In this document: in pieces, positions 38,066 through 48,892 of the stretch
How the letters are laid out: every line of letters begins with the position of its first letter
Numbering within the stretch: position 1 is the first letter of the stretch
Source: Oligoflexales bacterium
Lineage (GTDB): Bacteria > Bdellovibrionota_B > Oligoflexia > Oligoflexales > RGVZ01
Assembly (NCBI GenBank): GCA_947479535.1
Contig: CANJZQ010000005.1
Coordinates: 34,680-98,679, forward strand
Direction: 5' to 3'
DNA length: 64,000 nucleotides
Made by a program: the position numbers and the translations under genes
Notes under the pieces: model-generated
What the model saw: the letters and a program-made list of their open reading frames with translations, nothing else
Databases searched by the model: none
Told to the model about the DNA's origin: nothing

Positions 38066-40053
38066 ATTTTACTCGCATGTCCACTCATGGTTCCGATGTC
38101 CTGGTCATTGACGGCTCGAACATCGACACTGCCGGACTTCACTACGGTTCAAAAGATGCGATTGATGGATTGATCGTTTTTTTGAAGGAGGCTGGTGCGG
38201 CCGTCGACGCCTTCGAAGTGGATTCCCGCAATCGCAGCAAGATGATTGCCCTGTGCGGATTTAATCCCCCGCCGCAGTTCATGTTGGATGCTGGTGAAGT
38301 CCGGATTTTTGACGAGTTGTTATCCATTCGCCAGACACTGCGCGAAGCGCTGATTGCCAGCGGCTTCTGGAAAGTCCCTTCGATCTTTCTTGGCCAGGGC
38401 GACTGCGCCAGCCCAGTGATGGAGATCGTACGAATGTGCCGGATGCGCCTTTGGCTGGATTCCTGTTCAGTTTTTCGGGGAGCTCCCGGTCACTGGGCTT
38501 TTGGATTGATGGGAGTAGATCCCTTCAACGGGGCATCCACCCACAATGGTGTCGTCATGGCCCCATGGGAGATTTCGGTTGAGGGAGCCCAGAAAATTGG
38601 GTTTCTCGATGCCTGCCTCGAATTCGATCCCGAATCCCATGCCGTGCCTGCTCTGATCGATCGATTCGCACCGCTATTGCAAGGCCGCGTCAGACTCGAT
38701 CCCGATGATTCAAGACGGTCTGGCGACCCCGGCTTTCGGGATCTGCTGGTTCGCAATCGGCAAAAGTTCGGACGATTTTCTCAAGGCAGTTCGCGGAACT
38801 TGCTAGATGCAATGGAAAAGGCCCCGTCTGATTTTGCAGGAGCAGAGCTGGCCGCAGTTTACCTTGGCGTGAATCAAAGTCGGGAGATCGATCCGGCCTC
38901 GACGAAGCCCGCAAACGGCGACCTGCCAGTTTTCGGGCTCCAGGTATTTGGTATGGCTGTGGACCTTTCGGAGGGGGTTCTCGCCCCAGGTTTTTTAATG
39001 GACCTTGCGCGGCGAAACGGGCTTATTTTTTTGACCGCCAGCCAAACCGTGCATCTCCCAAGCCGCCTTGAGGCACAAAAGGCCAGCCTTGCAACCAGGC
39101 TCGGCTCAAACAAGGCCCAGGCTTTCTGGGACCGGAATGTGATTCCTTGCGCAGCTGGATCAATAGATTCTGGCCACGTGCCGTTACCGGTCATTCGCCC
39201 CAGAGGAACTGACAGCATAACGATCGACATACCCGGCGAGGGGCGTTGGTCGATCGATCTTTTGCCTGGTTTGGCGGAGGCTAGTGCTTCGCTTGTCGAT
39301 GCTTGGAAAATGATGCCGGCGGTCGTGCGTTCCAGCCCCTCTGATTGGCCGCGCAGTGATGATGCAGATTGGCTTGGGCGCCGCCCTGGTCTTACTGAAG
39401 TACTGCGTGTCTTCACCGGGGGTGTGATTTTCAGTCATGATTTCAAAGCCGCCGGGTTTCGCTCGCTCTTCCAGCATTTGTTGGCCTGCCATACCGTTCA
39501 CTCCGGCTGGCTTTTAGAGGATGCCTGGAAGGAATTGAGCGGCAATGGCTGGCTTCTGGATGCCGTGACGCCAATTCGGAAAACATTGGAACTGGCTGGA
39601 GTGGTTGAAACAAAAACACCGGGTAGGGACCAGAAATTTGGCGTTCCTTTGCCGGCAATCAACATACACGCCAGAGCCTTGGTCGAATGGATGGCTGGTT
39701 CCTTGGGTAAGGATCCTGGGGGAAAGTCCCTGCTTCGGCGGTTGACCGGGATTCCACCATCTTCGATGGTCGTCTTGTCTGGTGACGATAAACCCGCCGT
39801 AGGACTTCCAGTTCACCTTTTTTCAGAGGTGCCAGTGGCATTTTTTCCACTCTCTCCCAAATGTGCAAGTCCAGTCGGCCCGGGCTCTTCTTTGGCAGGC
39901 ATGGAAATTCCGGGAGAACTTGTCCGTAAAAAAAGTTTAGAAAATCATTTTCAATCTATTGTCATGCAAATGCCACAGCGGCTCGTCGATGCCGTGTCGA
40001 AAACCACACAGATTCCTGCCACGGTCTGGGTTAAAAGTCTGGCAGCAGACTGA
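38062..40053 (+). CDS. Hypothetical protein (664 aa)
   Basis: ATGA overlap with the previous gene; begins MNFTRMSTHGSDVLVIDGSNIDTAGLHYG. Confidence 0.78.
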   Translation: MNFTRMSTHGSDVLVIDGSNIDTAGLHYGSKDAIDGLIVFLKEAGAAVDAFEVDSRNRSKMIALCGFNPPPQFMLDAGEVRIFDELLSIRQTLREALIASGFWKVPSIFLGQGDCASPVMEIVRMCRMRLWLDSCSVFRGAPGHWAFGLMGVDPFNGASTHNGVVMAPWEISVEGAQKIGFLDACLEFDPESHAVPALIDRFAPLLQGRVRLDPDDSRRSGDPGFRDLLVRNRQKFGRFSQGSSRNLLDAMEKAPSDFAGAELAAVYLGVNQSREIDPASTKPANGDLPVFGLQVFGMAVDLSEGVLAPGFLMDLARRNGLIFLTASQTVHLPSRLEAQKASLATRLGSNKAQAFWDRNVIPCAAGSIDSGHVPLPVIRPRGTDSITIDIPGEGRWSIDLLPGLAEASASLVDAWKMMPAVVRSSPSDWPRSDDADWLGRRPGLTEVLRVFTGGVIFSHDFKAAGFRSLFQHLLACHTVHSGWLLEDAWKELSGNGWLLDAVTPIRKTLELAGVVETKTPGRDQKFGVPLPAINIHARALVEWMAGSLGKDPGGKSLLRRLTGIPPSSMVVLSGDDKPAVGLPVHLFSEVPVAFFPLSPKCASPVGPGSSLAGMEIPGELVRKKSLENHFQSIVMQMPQRLVDAVSKTTQIPATVWVKSLAAD

Positions 40054-40091
40054 CTGGCGGCCGGACATAGTTTCTGCTAATTAAATCAAGC

Positions 40092-40997
40092 ATGCAAAAA
40101 TCAATTCAAAATACCATCAAGCAGTGCGTTGAGTTTTCCGGCGTCGGATTACACTCTGGAAGACCGGCTAAAATGTCCGTGCATCCGGCCGGGATGGATC
40201 ACGGTGTTGTTTTCAAACGGACAGATTCGGCTTCTGCCCTGCCGGTGAAGGCATCATGGGAATTTGTCAGCATCACGGATCTTTCGACTTCCGTTGGCGA
40301 AAACGAATCACGCGTATCGACGATCGAGCACTTGATGGCTGCGCTTTGCGGCCTTGGTATCGATAACGCGCTAGTGGAAATTGCTGGCCCTGAGGTTCCG
40401 ATCCTGGATGGCAGCGCAAAGCCATTTGTCGAAGCTTTTACTTCCGTCGGCCTTCAGCCCCAGGATGCTCCAAAGCTGGTATGGCGCATCAAGAAGCCAT
40501 TTTTGTTTGAAGAAGGTGGCAAAGTGGTAAAGCTGGAGCCAGCCGATTTCACGGAGTACCGTTGCACCATCAGTTTTTCTGACTCTGTGATTGGCCGGCA
40601 GACCATTGTTTACCGGCACTCATTGAAGGCCTTCACTGAACTTGCAATGGCCCGGACGTTTTGCCATTACCGCGACATTGACACCATGAGGCGTGCTGGA
40701 CTCGCGTTGGGCGGCTCGCTTGAAAATGCAGTCGTGGTAACGGACGAAGGTGTCATGAACCCGGATGGCCTCAAGGGTGGGGATGAATTCGTTCGCCACA
40801 AGTTGCTAGATGCGATTGGGGATCTCTCGTTACTTGGAGCCCCCTTGGCCGGTCGGGTGACCTTGTACAAAACAGGTCATGGAATCCACGCCAAGTTTAT
40901 GCGTGAGCTGATGAAAAACAAGGATGACATTCTTGAACTGATAGCCACGCCTCAGGCGGAGGCTGGGTCAGCTGGATCCGTGGAACTACGGGTGTGA
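40092..40997 (+). CDS. lpxC: UDP-3-O-acyl-N-acetylglucosamine deacetylase
   Basis: VEFSGVGLHSGRPAKMSVHPA, STIEHLMAALCGLGIDNALVEI, EVPILDGSAKPF, HKLLDAIGDLSLLGAPLAGRV. Confidence 0.96.
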   Translation: MQKSIQNTIKQCVEFSGVGLHSGRPAKMSVHPAGMDHGVVFKRTDSASALPVKASWEFVSITDLSTSVGENESRVSTIEHLMAALCGLGIDNALVEIAGPEVPILDGSAKPFVEAFTSVGLQPQDAPKLVWRIKKPFLFEEGGKVVKLEPADFTEYRCTISFSDSVIGRQTIVYRHSLKAFTELAMARTFCHYRDIDTMRRAGLALGGSLENAVVVTDEGVMNPDGLKGGDEFVRHKLLDAIGDLSLLGAPLAGRVTLYKTGHGIHAKFMRELMKNKDDILELIATPQAEAGSAGSVELRV

Positions 40998-41941
40998 CCT
41001 TGTCCCGTCAGGACTCCAAGCAGGGCAGACGCGCCCCGATACCAACATTTTCTTTGCAGATTTTTAAGCACGTCAGAAATATCCGCTGTGACAATTTCAT
41101 TTTGTAGTTTTCCGTCAATGTCATGAAACCAGCCTATTTCTTCGATAAATTCTTCCTCGTTTTTCGCAAATAGCGCTAGCTTTGCTGCATAAACGATCAG
41201 AAGGCTCTTGTTTGAATCAGCCGCAAAAATTTGACGGATCGCGGCTATTGCCTCCGACCTTTTCTGTGAACCAGCCGAAGGATTGGATTCACAAATGGTG
41301 CAGGCAATGGCGCAATGCAGAACGACCACTTCAGGGCCAAGGCCATGGATCATCGTGCATGACTGGAGAGCCTGCCAGGCCTCATCATACTGTCCGATCA
41401 CGAATGCAGCCTTGGCCAATTGAAACCAGAGGGCCGCATCGCGCTCGTTTAGGGCAAGTGCAACGCGGAGGCTTTCCATGGCTTGGTGCGGTTGACCGCT
41501 TTCCAGGTACGCCTGCCCCATGAGTCCATGGACGTGATATCCGTGGTCGTCGATCTTTTCACATTCCTCGATGCAAATTTCAAATTGATCCATATTGAAT
41601 GCAAGCCACGCGCTCGTGAAGCGCAGCGCCGCCAGACCCGTGAGGTTTGTCATTCTGAGGATCGTGGCGAAGGTCTTTTTTTCTTTTTCCCACTCAAACG
41701 ATGATGCGGCAATTGAGGAAATGATGTCGACGGCACTTTGTCCGTTTTCATTCAGGATCTGCTCGGCATGAAGAAAGTCGCCAAGTGGATTGCCTGAAAC
41801 CTCGCAAAATAGTGAGCTGGCCTTTACCCAGGTTTCAATCCGGGCTGCTCCGGATTGCCGGGTGATGGAGTCGCAGGCTGAGATTAGGATTTCAGATGGC
41901 GTCATGCCGTTTCCATTGGAGTTGATGATTTCAGGCATCAT
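40952..41941 (-). CDS. TPR-repeat hypothetical protein
   Basis: Helical repeats (GLMGQAYLESGQPHQAMESLRVALALNERDAALWFQLAKAAF); overlaps the lpxC 3' end by 46 nt. Confidence 0.7.
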   Translation of the reverse strand: MMPEIINSNGNGMTPSEILISACDSITRQSGAARIETWVKASSLFCEVSGNPLGDFLHAEQILNENGQSAVDIISSIAASSFEWEKEKKTFATILRMTNLTGLAALRFTSAWLAFNMDQFEICIEECEKIDDHGYHVHGLMGQAYLESGQPHQAMESLRVALALNERDAALWFQLAKAAFVIGQYDEAWQALQSCTMIHGLGPEVVVLHCAIACTICESNPSAGSQKRSEAIAAIRQIFAADSNKSLLIVYAAKLALFAKNEEEFIEEIGWFHDIDGKLQNEIVTADISDVLKNLQRKCWYRGASALLGVLTGQGHTRSSTDPADPASA

Positions 41942-42011
41942 ATCACGGTGAAGGAAAACCTGTGTCGCCTCCCCCCTCAGATGTCCTTGGTCAACAAGTC
42001 ATGGTTCTGGC

Positions 42012-43490
42012 TTGATGCTGACACGCGAGGCTATTCCTTGCCGCATGTCCGGAGGCGCCTTGATCGTACTTGTTGGAATGATGCTTTGTTTCGCCTCTGG
42101 AATTTCTTTAGGGCCCTTGGGGATTGTCCTATTTTGCCTTGTGGGGATTGTCCTTTTTTCATGGAACCTCGGTCACCCAGCTGTCCATCATGGCTCCTCT
42201 GCGCGATTCTCTACCGGGTCTGCGTGCTGGCTGGCGGGATCTTTTTTTTGGGGTCTTACCAATCATGGAGATTTCCGCTCCATTCGCCCCGGTGTTTTTC
42301 AGATTGTTGCCACAGGCAGCGCTTATTCATCCCACGGCACGACCGTTTTGATTGAGGGGACGAGGGGGCGAACACTTGTGAGTCTGGCGCATGCGGTCTC
42401 ATCAAATCAAGTTGGACAGACGATCAACCTGCGCAAGTGTGGGCATGGGCGTTGGATGATTCCCGGGCGCTGTGTGGTGCAACACGAGCAGGCCGCAAAC
42501 CTGGGAAAGGGCCCCCAGTCTAATGGGAAGACCTTGCGTGGTGTGATTTTTTCCCTGCGGCGCGCTGCCAGTAATTACCTCAATTCTTTTGGCCCGGTGG
42601 CAGGAGCGTGGTTGAAGGCTTTGCTGCTTGGTATGGCAACCAACAGTAGTGGCCACCTACTGGAATCTTTCCGTGGCATTGGCCTGCTTCATTTTCTAGT
42701 CGTGAGTGGAGCCCACGTGACGCTCGTGCACCGGTTCACTCACGGTTTTATGCTAGTTTTGCGGCGGGTTGCCGGAGGATTCATTCCATTCCTGCCGCCC
42801 ATTTCTTCTGGGCCAAATTGGTTGCTCGCCGCACCGTCGCTGGTGGTGACAGGATTGTTTTGCCTGTTGGCCGGGCTGGAACCGCCGGTTCAACGCTCCC
42901 TTTGTGGCCTTTGTGTGGTGCAGGCCTTGGACGCATCCGGGGCAAGGCCATCGCGCGGTGCCACCATTGCGTCGACATTTCTTTTGCAGGCGTTCTTGTG
43001 GCCCGTTGGATTTCTCTCCCGCTCAAATCTTTTGAGCTGGGTGGCCTGGTTGATTGTTCTTTTGGCGAGGCCTGCTTTAACGGTGTGGCCGTCTTTTGGA
43101 AGAGCCTGCTTTCGGCAAATGCTCATGGCGTTTGCCCTCGCAACCATTACAGGAATCGGAGCCTGCGCAGGCATCATCGCTAATCTGGTTTTTCTTCCTG
43201 TGCTCGAGATTTTTTTTATTTTTTGCATCGTGGTGACGGTCGCAGGGCCAAACTTTGGAGCCATGGTTGATTTCAACCGCATGGTGGAAACCATTTGCGA
43301 ATGGGCATTTTTGATTTCACAGAAGGCGAGCGGCGGAATTTTTTATCAGCTGGATGCATGGATCACCCACCCGCATGTCAGGGTTGGGTTAATCGTTATG
43401 GCCTGGGTCTGGGCCTGCCTCTACGTAACCTCAACCCTGCTGGCCTCTGAAAGGCCATCGATTCCCATCCCGGGATTCACAGCCGATTGA
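42012..43490 (+). CDS. ComEC/Rec2-type membrane protein (competence domain only)
   Basis: WLKALLLGMATNSSGHLLESFRGIGLLHFLVVSGAHVTLV resembles the ComEC core motif; multi-TM. Confidence 0.82.
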   Translation: MMLTREAIPCRMSGGALIVLVGMMLCFASGISLGPLGIVLFCLVGIVLFSWNLGHPAVHHGSSARFSTGSACWLAGSFFWGLTNHGDFRSIRPGVFQIVATGSAYSSHGTTVLIEGTRGRTLVSLAHAVSSNQVGQTINLRKCGHGRWMIPGRCVVQHEQAANLGKGPQSNGKTLRGVIFSLRRAASNYLNSFGPVAGAWLKALLLGMATNSSGHLLESFRGIGLLHFLVVSGAHVTLVHRFTHGFMLVLRRVAGGFIPFLPPISSGPNWLLAAPSLVVTGLFCLLAGLEPPVQRSLCGLCVVQALDASGARPSRGATIASTFLLQAFLWPVGFLSRSNLLSWVAWLIVLLARPALTVWPSFGRACFRQMLMAFALATITGIGACAGIIANLVFLPVLEIFFIFCIVVTVAGPNFGAMVDFNRMVETICEWAFLISQKASGGIFYQLDAWITHPHVRVGLIVMAWVWACLYVTSTLLASERPSIPIPGFTAD

Positions 43491-44551
43491 GCCATCACAG
43501 GCAATTTATTTTTCATGGCACTCAAATAAAGGCTGGCTGCGCTAATGATGCCAGCAAAGGCTGCGACCAGAAAAAAAGCAGGGTGCCAGGCGGCTCCTAG
43601 AAGGAACATGACCACGGCGGCAACCCCGGTCACAATGGCGTTGACGCCAACTTTGTCGGTCCGCGTGAGGGCCAGCTCTCCGTGAAGCACACCCGAGCTG
43701 TAGCCCTCGACCAGCACATGTTTCAAGGCTGGCTTGTAGAAGTGGCGCAAGGCAGTTTGCGGGCGATAATAATAGGTGACATGCCAGAATGGCAGGTGAA
43801 TCAGCTGGATTCCTGCAATTTCGATTTCCGTCCGGCATTCAATCAAGAAATCGACATATTGGCTGGCAATCTGATTGTGGTACTGGTCCACATGCTGGCT
43901 GGCCCGCCTGATGGCTGATTCCTCGTCCACTTCGATACCCGAGATGGGCAATCCGTTGGCAAATTTGAACTCGAAGGCCTCTTTGGCATCATAAGCCGAG
44001 CGGTCTGCCTGTGGCTTTTCGATGTGCCCGCGGGAAAAGGTCGAGTCCAGGGGAAAGCCGTCCCAGTTGACCAGGATTTTTTCCTTTGGTTCATGCATCC
44101 GTGCGATGCCCCAAAGTTCACAAATATTATTTCGGGCGTTGATGCCCCACCGGTAAGTCCGCCGGAACTTTCCGTTTTCATTAAGGAAGTCTGAACCGTT
44201 CCCATGATCCTGGATCCTCGTCCGGCGCTGGGCCAGACCAGACCAATCCGAATGAGCCTCGAGGGAGATCACCCAAAAAGGGATGCTGAGTCCCTCGACC
44301 GAGGCAACCACGTATTCCTTGTCGACCATCTTCGGGTTGTGGTGGAGGCGCCTCAACCATTCCAGGGTCATATCCCTGACGGCCTTGGGGGCCATGGTGT
44401 TCGGGATGATGTAATGGTCGAGAAAGGGCTCTTTCTCGCCGGTCTCGACGTTGTGTTTGAACGTTTCCGAGCAAAACGGGCAGATCATCAAGTAGTTCTT
44501 GAAGTCGTACTGGGCTGATGTTCCGCAGGTCGGACAGGCTAATTCATGCAT
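43421..44551 (-). CDS. Membrane protein with N-terminal zinc ribbon, unknown function
   Basis: CPTCG...CPFC; two C-terminal TM segments. Confidence 0.75.
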   Translation of the reverse strand: MHELACPTCGTSAQYDFKNYLMICPFCSETFKHNVETGEKEPFLDHYIIPNTMAPKAVRDMTLEWLRRLHHNPKMVDKEYVVASVEGLSIPFWVISLEAHSDWSGLAQRRTRIQDHGNGSDFLNENGKFRRTYRWGINARNNICELWGIARMHEPKEKILVNWDGFPLDSTFSRGHIEKPQADRSAYDAKEAFEFKFANGLPISGIEVDEESAIRRASQHVDQYHNQIASQYVDFLIECRTEIEIAGIQLIHLPFWHVTYYYRPQTALRHFYKPALKHVLVEGYSSGVLHGELALTRTDKVGVNAIVTGVAAVVMFLLGAAWHPAFFLVAAFAGIISAASLYLSAMKNKLPVMAQSAVNPGMGIDGLSEASRVEVT

Positions 44552-44726
44552 GGACCGCAGTCCTCCTGAAAAAATTTTAACATGAATCGGTTGACATCAC
44601 GATTCTCGGCCTTAAGTTGCATGCATCAGGGTGGTCAGCCGGGCGGAGCCGGAACCAGCAGGAGGCCGTGTGGGCGGATGGGCAACCCTTGAAAAAGTTA
44701 CAAATCCATAATGAAATGGGGAACAT

Positions 44727-46634
44727 ATGGGAAATAAAATCATCGGAATCGACTTGGGTACGACCAACTCTGTGGTGGCTATCATGGAGCAAGGGCAGCC
44801 TAAAATCATCGCCAACGCAGAAGGCCAACGGACCACACCAAGTGTCGTGGCTTTCACAAAAGATGGGGACGTTTTGGTTGGGGCGGCAGCCCGCCGCCAG
44901 TCGGTCACCAATCCTGAGCGCACCGTTTATTCCGCCAAGCGATTTATTGGCTGCACTTTTAGCGAACGCGAAGACGAGAGCAAGCGGGTTCCCTACAAAG
45001 TGATCAAGGGCCGCGGCAATCTCGCCGTGTTCGACATCGACGGCAAGGAACACACTCCGCCCGAAATTGCGGCAAAGGTCTTGGCAAAACTCAAGCAAGC
45101 GGCCGAGGATTATCTTGGCGAAAGTGTCACCGAGGCTGTGATCACAGTTCCCGCGTATTTTAACGACAGCCAGCGCCAGGCAACCAAAGATGCGGGCAAG
45201 ATCGCTGGCCTCGATGTAAAGCGCATTGTCGCTGAGCCGACCGCGGCGGCCTTGGCCTACGGCCTCGACAAGAAAAAAAATGAGAAGATCGTGGTTTACG
45301 ATTTCGGTGGCGGTACCTTTGATATTTCCATTCTGGAAGTCGGAGAAAACGTCGTTGAAGTGCTTGCAACCAACGGTGATACCCACCTTGGCGGCGACAA
45401 CGTTGACGAAGTTTTGATCGATTACCTTGTGAAGGAGTTCAAGGGCAGCACGGGCATCGACGTCTCCAAGGATGCAATGGCCATGCAGCGCCTCAAGGAA
45501 GCCGCTGAGAAGGCTAAAATAGAACTTTCTTCGGCACAGGCAACAGACATCAATTTGCCATTTTTGACGGCGGATCAGTCCGGACCGAAGCACTTGAACG
45601 TATCGCTGAACCGCTCCAAGTTTGAGCAACTGATTGGCGATATCGTTGAGAAGACCATGGCTCCATGCCGCCAAGTCCTCAAGGACGCCGGACTGCAGGC
45701 GTCTCAAATCAACGAAGTTTTGCTCGTTGGTGGATCGACTCGTATTCCGCTGGTCCAGCAGAAGGTGAAGGATTTCTTCAACAAGGAACCAAACCGGACC
45801 GTGAATCCGGATGAAGTGGTGGCAATTGGAGCCGCAGTTCAGGCTGGTATCCTTGCTGGTGAAGTGAAAGATGTTCTTCTTCTTGACGTGACACCGCTCT
45901 CTCTTGGAATCGAGACTCTCGGTGGAGTCATGACCAAGCTGATCGAGCGCAATACGACAATTCCGACCCGTCGCGCCCAAGTCTTTTCGACTGCGGCTGA
46001 CAGTCAGACGTCGGTGGAAATCAATGTCCTGCAGGGTGAACGTGAGATGGCGCGCGACAACCGCCAGCTCTCTCGCTTTAGCCTCGTCGATCTTCCCACA
46101 GCGCCGCGCGGCGTGCCGCAAATTGAAGTGGCCTTTGACATCGATGCCAACGGCATTGTCTCCGTCTCCGCAAAAGACTTGGGGACTGGCAAGGAGCAAA
46201 AAATTACGGTTCAGGCTTCGACCAAGCTGAGCGAAGATGAAATCAGCCGGATGGTGAAAGACGCGGAAATTCACAAGGAAGAAGACCAGAAAAAGCGCGA
46301 ACAGATCCAAGCCCGCAATGCCCTTGATTCCATGATCTTCCAGGCCGAGAAAATGATCCGTGAAAACGGGGATAAACTTCCGGCTGAACTGAAGGGTGAA
46401 GTTGAGACGGCTGTTGCTGCGGCCAAGACCAAGCTCGATGTTGAAGATGCTGCTGTGATCGAGGCGGCCAGAGCAGAGCTTGAATCGAAAATGCACAAGT
46501 TGGCCGAGGAGCTTTACAAGTCTGCCCAGGCCAGCGGCGAGGCGGCAAAGGCTGAACCCGGCAAGGAATCAACCAAGAAGTCTGATTCAGATGTGGTTGA
46601 TGCTGAGTACGAGGACAATTCCAGCAATCCCTAA
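44727..46634 (+). CDS. dnaK: Chaperone protein DnaK (Hsp70)
   Basis: [48 protein letters not shown]-terminal DVVDAEYED. Confidence 0.98.
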   Translation: MGNKIIGIDLGTTNSVVAIMEQGQPKIIANAEGQRTTPSVVAFTKDGDVLVGAAARRQSVTNPERTVYSAKRFIGCTFSEREDESKRVPYKVIKGRGNLAVFDIDGKEHTPPEIAAKVLAKLKQAAEDYLGESVTEAVITVPAYFNDSQRQATKDAGKIAGLDVKRIVAEPTAAALAYGLDKKKNEKIVVYDFGGGTFDISILEVGENVVEVLATNGDTHLGGDNVDEVLIDYLVKEFKGSTGIDVSKDAMAMQRLKEAAEKAKIELSSAQATDINLPFLTADQSGPKHLNVSLNRSKFEQLIGDIVEKTMAPCRQVLKDAGLQASQINEVLLVGGSTRIPLVQQKVKDFFNKEPNRTVNPDEVVAIGAAVQAGILAGEVKDVLLLDVTPLSLGIETLGGVMTKLIERNTTIPTRRAQVFSTAADSQTSVEINVLQGEREMARDNRQLSRFSLVDLPTAPRGVPQIEVAFDIDANGIVSVSAKDLGTGKEQKITVQASTKLSEDEISRMVKDAEIHKEEDQKKREQIQARNALDSMIFQAEKMIRENGDKLPAELKGEVETAVAAAKTKLDVEDAAVIEAARAELESKMHKLAEELYKSAQASGEAAKAEPGKESTKKSDSDVVDAEYEDNSSNP

Positions 46635-46648
46635 TGAGCAGTCATCCT

Positions 46649-46680
46649 ACGGACCGGTCCTCACCTGAGGTCCGGTCCGT
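46649..46680 (+). terminator. Long hairpin downstream of dnaK
   Basis: ACGGACCGGTCCTCA-CC-TGAGGTCCGGTCCGT: 15-bp arms with one mismatch; no immediate T-run. Confidence 0.65.
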
Positions 46681-46734
46681 CATCCTGATACCGGGTCCGT
46701 CATCCTGATGCCGGGTCCGTCATCCTGAGCGCAG
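46675..46734 (+). repeat. 20-bp tandem repeat (about 2.7 copies) merging into a REP-like element
   Basis: GTCCGTCATCCTGATACCGG, GTCCGTCATCCTGATGCCGG, GTCCGTCATCCTGAGCGCAG, continuing CGAAGGATCTTTTCTT. Confidence 0.85.
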
Positions 46735-46766
46735 CGAAGGATCTTTTCTTCCGCCGCAGAAGAACC

Positions 46767-47588
46767 TCAGGCCTTCCGCGAGTCCATAAACGATTTCAAC
46801 AAGTCCACAGGCACCGGAAAGACGATTGTCGAATGTTGCTCCGACGCAATATCCGATAAGGTTTGAAGGTAGCGTAGTTGTACAGACACCGGGTTCTGCG
46901 ACAAGATGTCCGCCGCCTCGCGTAGTTTTGCTGCAGACTGCATTTCGCCTTCGGCGGCGATGATTTTTGCGCGGCGCTCCCGCTCAGATTCAGCCTCACG
47001 GGCCATTGCCCTCTGCATTTCCTGTGGCATATCAATGTCTTTTACCTCGACGGATGCCACTTTGATTCCCCAAGACTCGGTGTTTTGGTCCAGGATCTGT
47101 TGGAGTTGGTCGTTGATTTTTTCACGCTCGGTCAGCAGGTCATCAAGCGTGTGTTGACCAAGGATCGAACGCAGGTGAGTCTGGGCAAGTTGAGTCGTAG
47201 CATAAAGAAAGTTCTCGATGTTGATCACCGCCTTGCGTGGATCGACGACCCGGAAATAAAGGACGGCGTTTACTTTCAGACTTACGTTGTCCCGGCTGAT
47301 GACATCCTGTGGATCAATGGACATGGTCACTGTTCGGATGGAAACGCGGACCATCCGGTCAATCAGCGGTATCAAGATCACGGGTCCCGGTCCCTTGGGC
47401 GTGCCAAGGACTCGACCCAGGCGGAACACGACGCCGCGCTCGTATTCTTGTAAAATTTTGATGGACGAAGCCAGAAACGCCAAAGCCAACATGAAAAACA
47501 GAAAACTTCCAGAAGCCACGGTCAGCCCTCCCCGGGTTTTTAATGCAGTGTCAGGTATCTTATTCCAAAAACAATTTGAGACCATCAA
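46767..47588 (-). CDS. SPFH/stomatin-family membrane protein (slipin)
   Basis: [60 protein letters not shown]. Confidence 0.93.
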   Translation of the reverse strand: MMVSNCFWNKIPDTALKTRGGLTVASGSFLFFMLALAFLASSIKILQEYERGVVFRLGRVLGTPKGPGPVILIPLIDRMVRVSIRTVTMSIDPQDVISRDNVSLKVNAVLYFRVVDPRKAVINIENFLYATTQLAQTHLRSILGQHTLDDLLTEREKINDQLQQILDQNTESWGIKVASVEVKDIDMPQEMQRAMAREAESERERRAKIIAAEGEMQSAAKLREAADILSQNPVSVQLRYLQTLSDIASEQHSTIVFPVPVDLLKSFMDSRKA

Positions 47589-48876
47589 CGCGCGAAATTT
47601 TTAGTGACTCACCCGCCACGGCAGTTTTGCCTGACGCAACCTCACCGGTCCAAATCTCTCCTTGAACCCGGACTTGACCGGTCGTGCCAGTGAAATCCCG
47701 GATCACCTCTGCCTCTTGGCCGATCATCCCCTCAGAGCCACTTTTAACCCGTGAACGAATCGCCTTGAGGGTAACAAGTCCAATGAGGGCAAGAAATCCA
47801 GCAATGGCTGCCGCGCCAGGAAGGATGGTCCAGAACGAAATAGTGATGCCGTATTCTGGTTCAACAAGCAGCGAGGAGCCAAGGATAAAAGCAATCAGCC
47901 CGCCAATGCCAAGGGATCCAAAGCTTGGTACATAGATTTCTGCCACCATCATGGCAATTCCCGCGACAAGCAGCAGGAGTCCCCCAAAATTAATCGGCAG
48001 AATGGACATGGACGTCAGGGCCAAGATCATGCAGATCGCTCCCACGACACCAGGAAGGATGACTCCAGGGTGTGTCAGTTCAAATCCAAGACCAATGATT
48101 CCTGCAAGAAACAGCAGGTAGAACAAATTTGGATCCGAAATGATTTCCAGCAGGCGATGGCGGATGTTTTTTTCGAAACGGACGACTTTTGCGCCCTTGA
48201 GTTCAAGGGTGATGTTTTTTCCCGATTCAATTGTCACGGTTTTTCCACTGGCCGACGAAAGAAGTTCGTCCAATGAACCTGCCATCAGATCGATCACCTT
48301 GTTGGACAGGGCTTCTTCGGAAGTGATCGATTCTGACGCCAGGACAAACGATCGCGCCAACTCTATGTTTCTGCCTCGCGCCTTGGCTATGGCTTCGGCC
48401 ATGGCAAGGGTGTCATTTAGCGATTTCTCCGCAGCAATCTTGCCATCGCCGCCATCTTTGTTTCCCGGGTAGCCGACCCCTATTGGATGTGCTGCTCCAA
48501 TGTTGGTGGCAGGTGCCATCGCCGCAACATGCGCGGCCATGGTGATGAACGCACCCGCACTAGCCGCCCGTGCGCCCTTTGGACCCACCCAGACAATCAC
48601 GGGAAGGGGCGCATTAAGAATTTGCTGGACCATGGACCGCGTTGATTCAAGCAATCCGCCAGGAGTATCAAGGATGAGAACAAGTACCGACGCCTTGTTT
48701 TCGGCGGCAGATTTGATGGAGGACGCGAGAATGTCAGTGCTGGCCGGGCCGATGATTCCAATTTCGGAAACGATCGCAACTGGCATCGTCGGCGCAGTTG
48801 ATTCGCTAGCTCCCAGCGCAGATGCAAGCGTGGGGATCAAAATTCCAACAGACCATAAAAATTTACCGACGTGCAA
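47560..48876 (-). CDS. NfeD-family ClpP-like membrane serine protease
   Basis: [58 protein letters not shown] start preceded by GGAGG; C-terminal NfeD OB-fold. Confidence 0.9.
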   Translation of the reverse strand: MHVGKFLWSVGILIPTLASALGASESTAPTMPVAIVSEIGIIGPASTDILASSIKSAAENKASVLVLILDTPGGLLESTRSMVQQILNAPLPVIVWVGPKGARAASAGAFITMAAHVAAMAPATNIGAAHPIGVGYPGNKDGGDGKIAAEKSLNDTLAMAEAIAKARGRNIELARSFVLASESITSEEALSNKVIDLMAGSLDELLSSASGKTVTIESGKNITLELKGAKVVRFEKNIRHRLLEIISDPNLFYLLFLAGIIGLGFELTHPGVILPGVVGAICMILALTSMSILPINFGGLLLLVAGIAMMVAEIYVPSFGSLGIGGLIAFILGSSLLVEPEYGITISFWTILPGAAAIAGFLALIGLVTLKAIRSRVKSGSEGMIGQEAEVIRDFTGTTGQVRVQGEIWTGEVASGKTAVAGESLKISRVDGLKLFLE

Positions 48877-48892
48877 GGCACCCCTCCGCGTT

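Noticed and set aside
44591-44617. TTGACA...TTAAGT promoter-like pair upstream of dnaK, and a search for CIRCE
   Set aside because: Spacing is short and the -10 is poor. No TTAGCACTC-N9-GAGTGCTAA element found, so not reported as a feature.
44577-46496. 639-aa minus-strand ORF antisense to almost all of dnaK
   Set aside because: Its frame mirrors dnaK codon bias (long antisense ORFs on hsp70 genes are a known artefact). The translation is Leu/His/Arg/Phe-rich with no recognisable domain.
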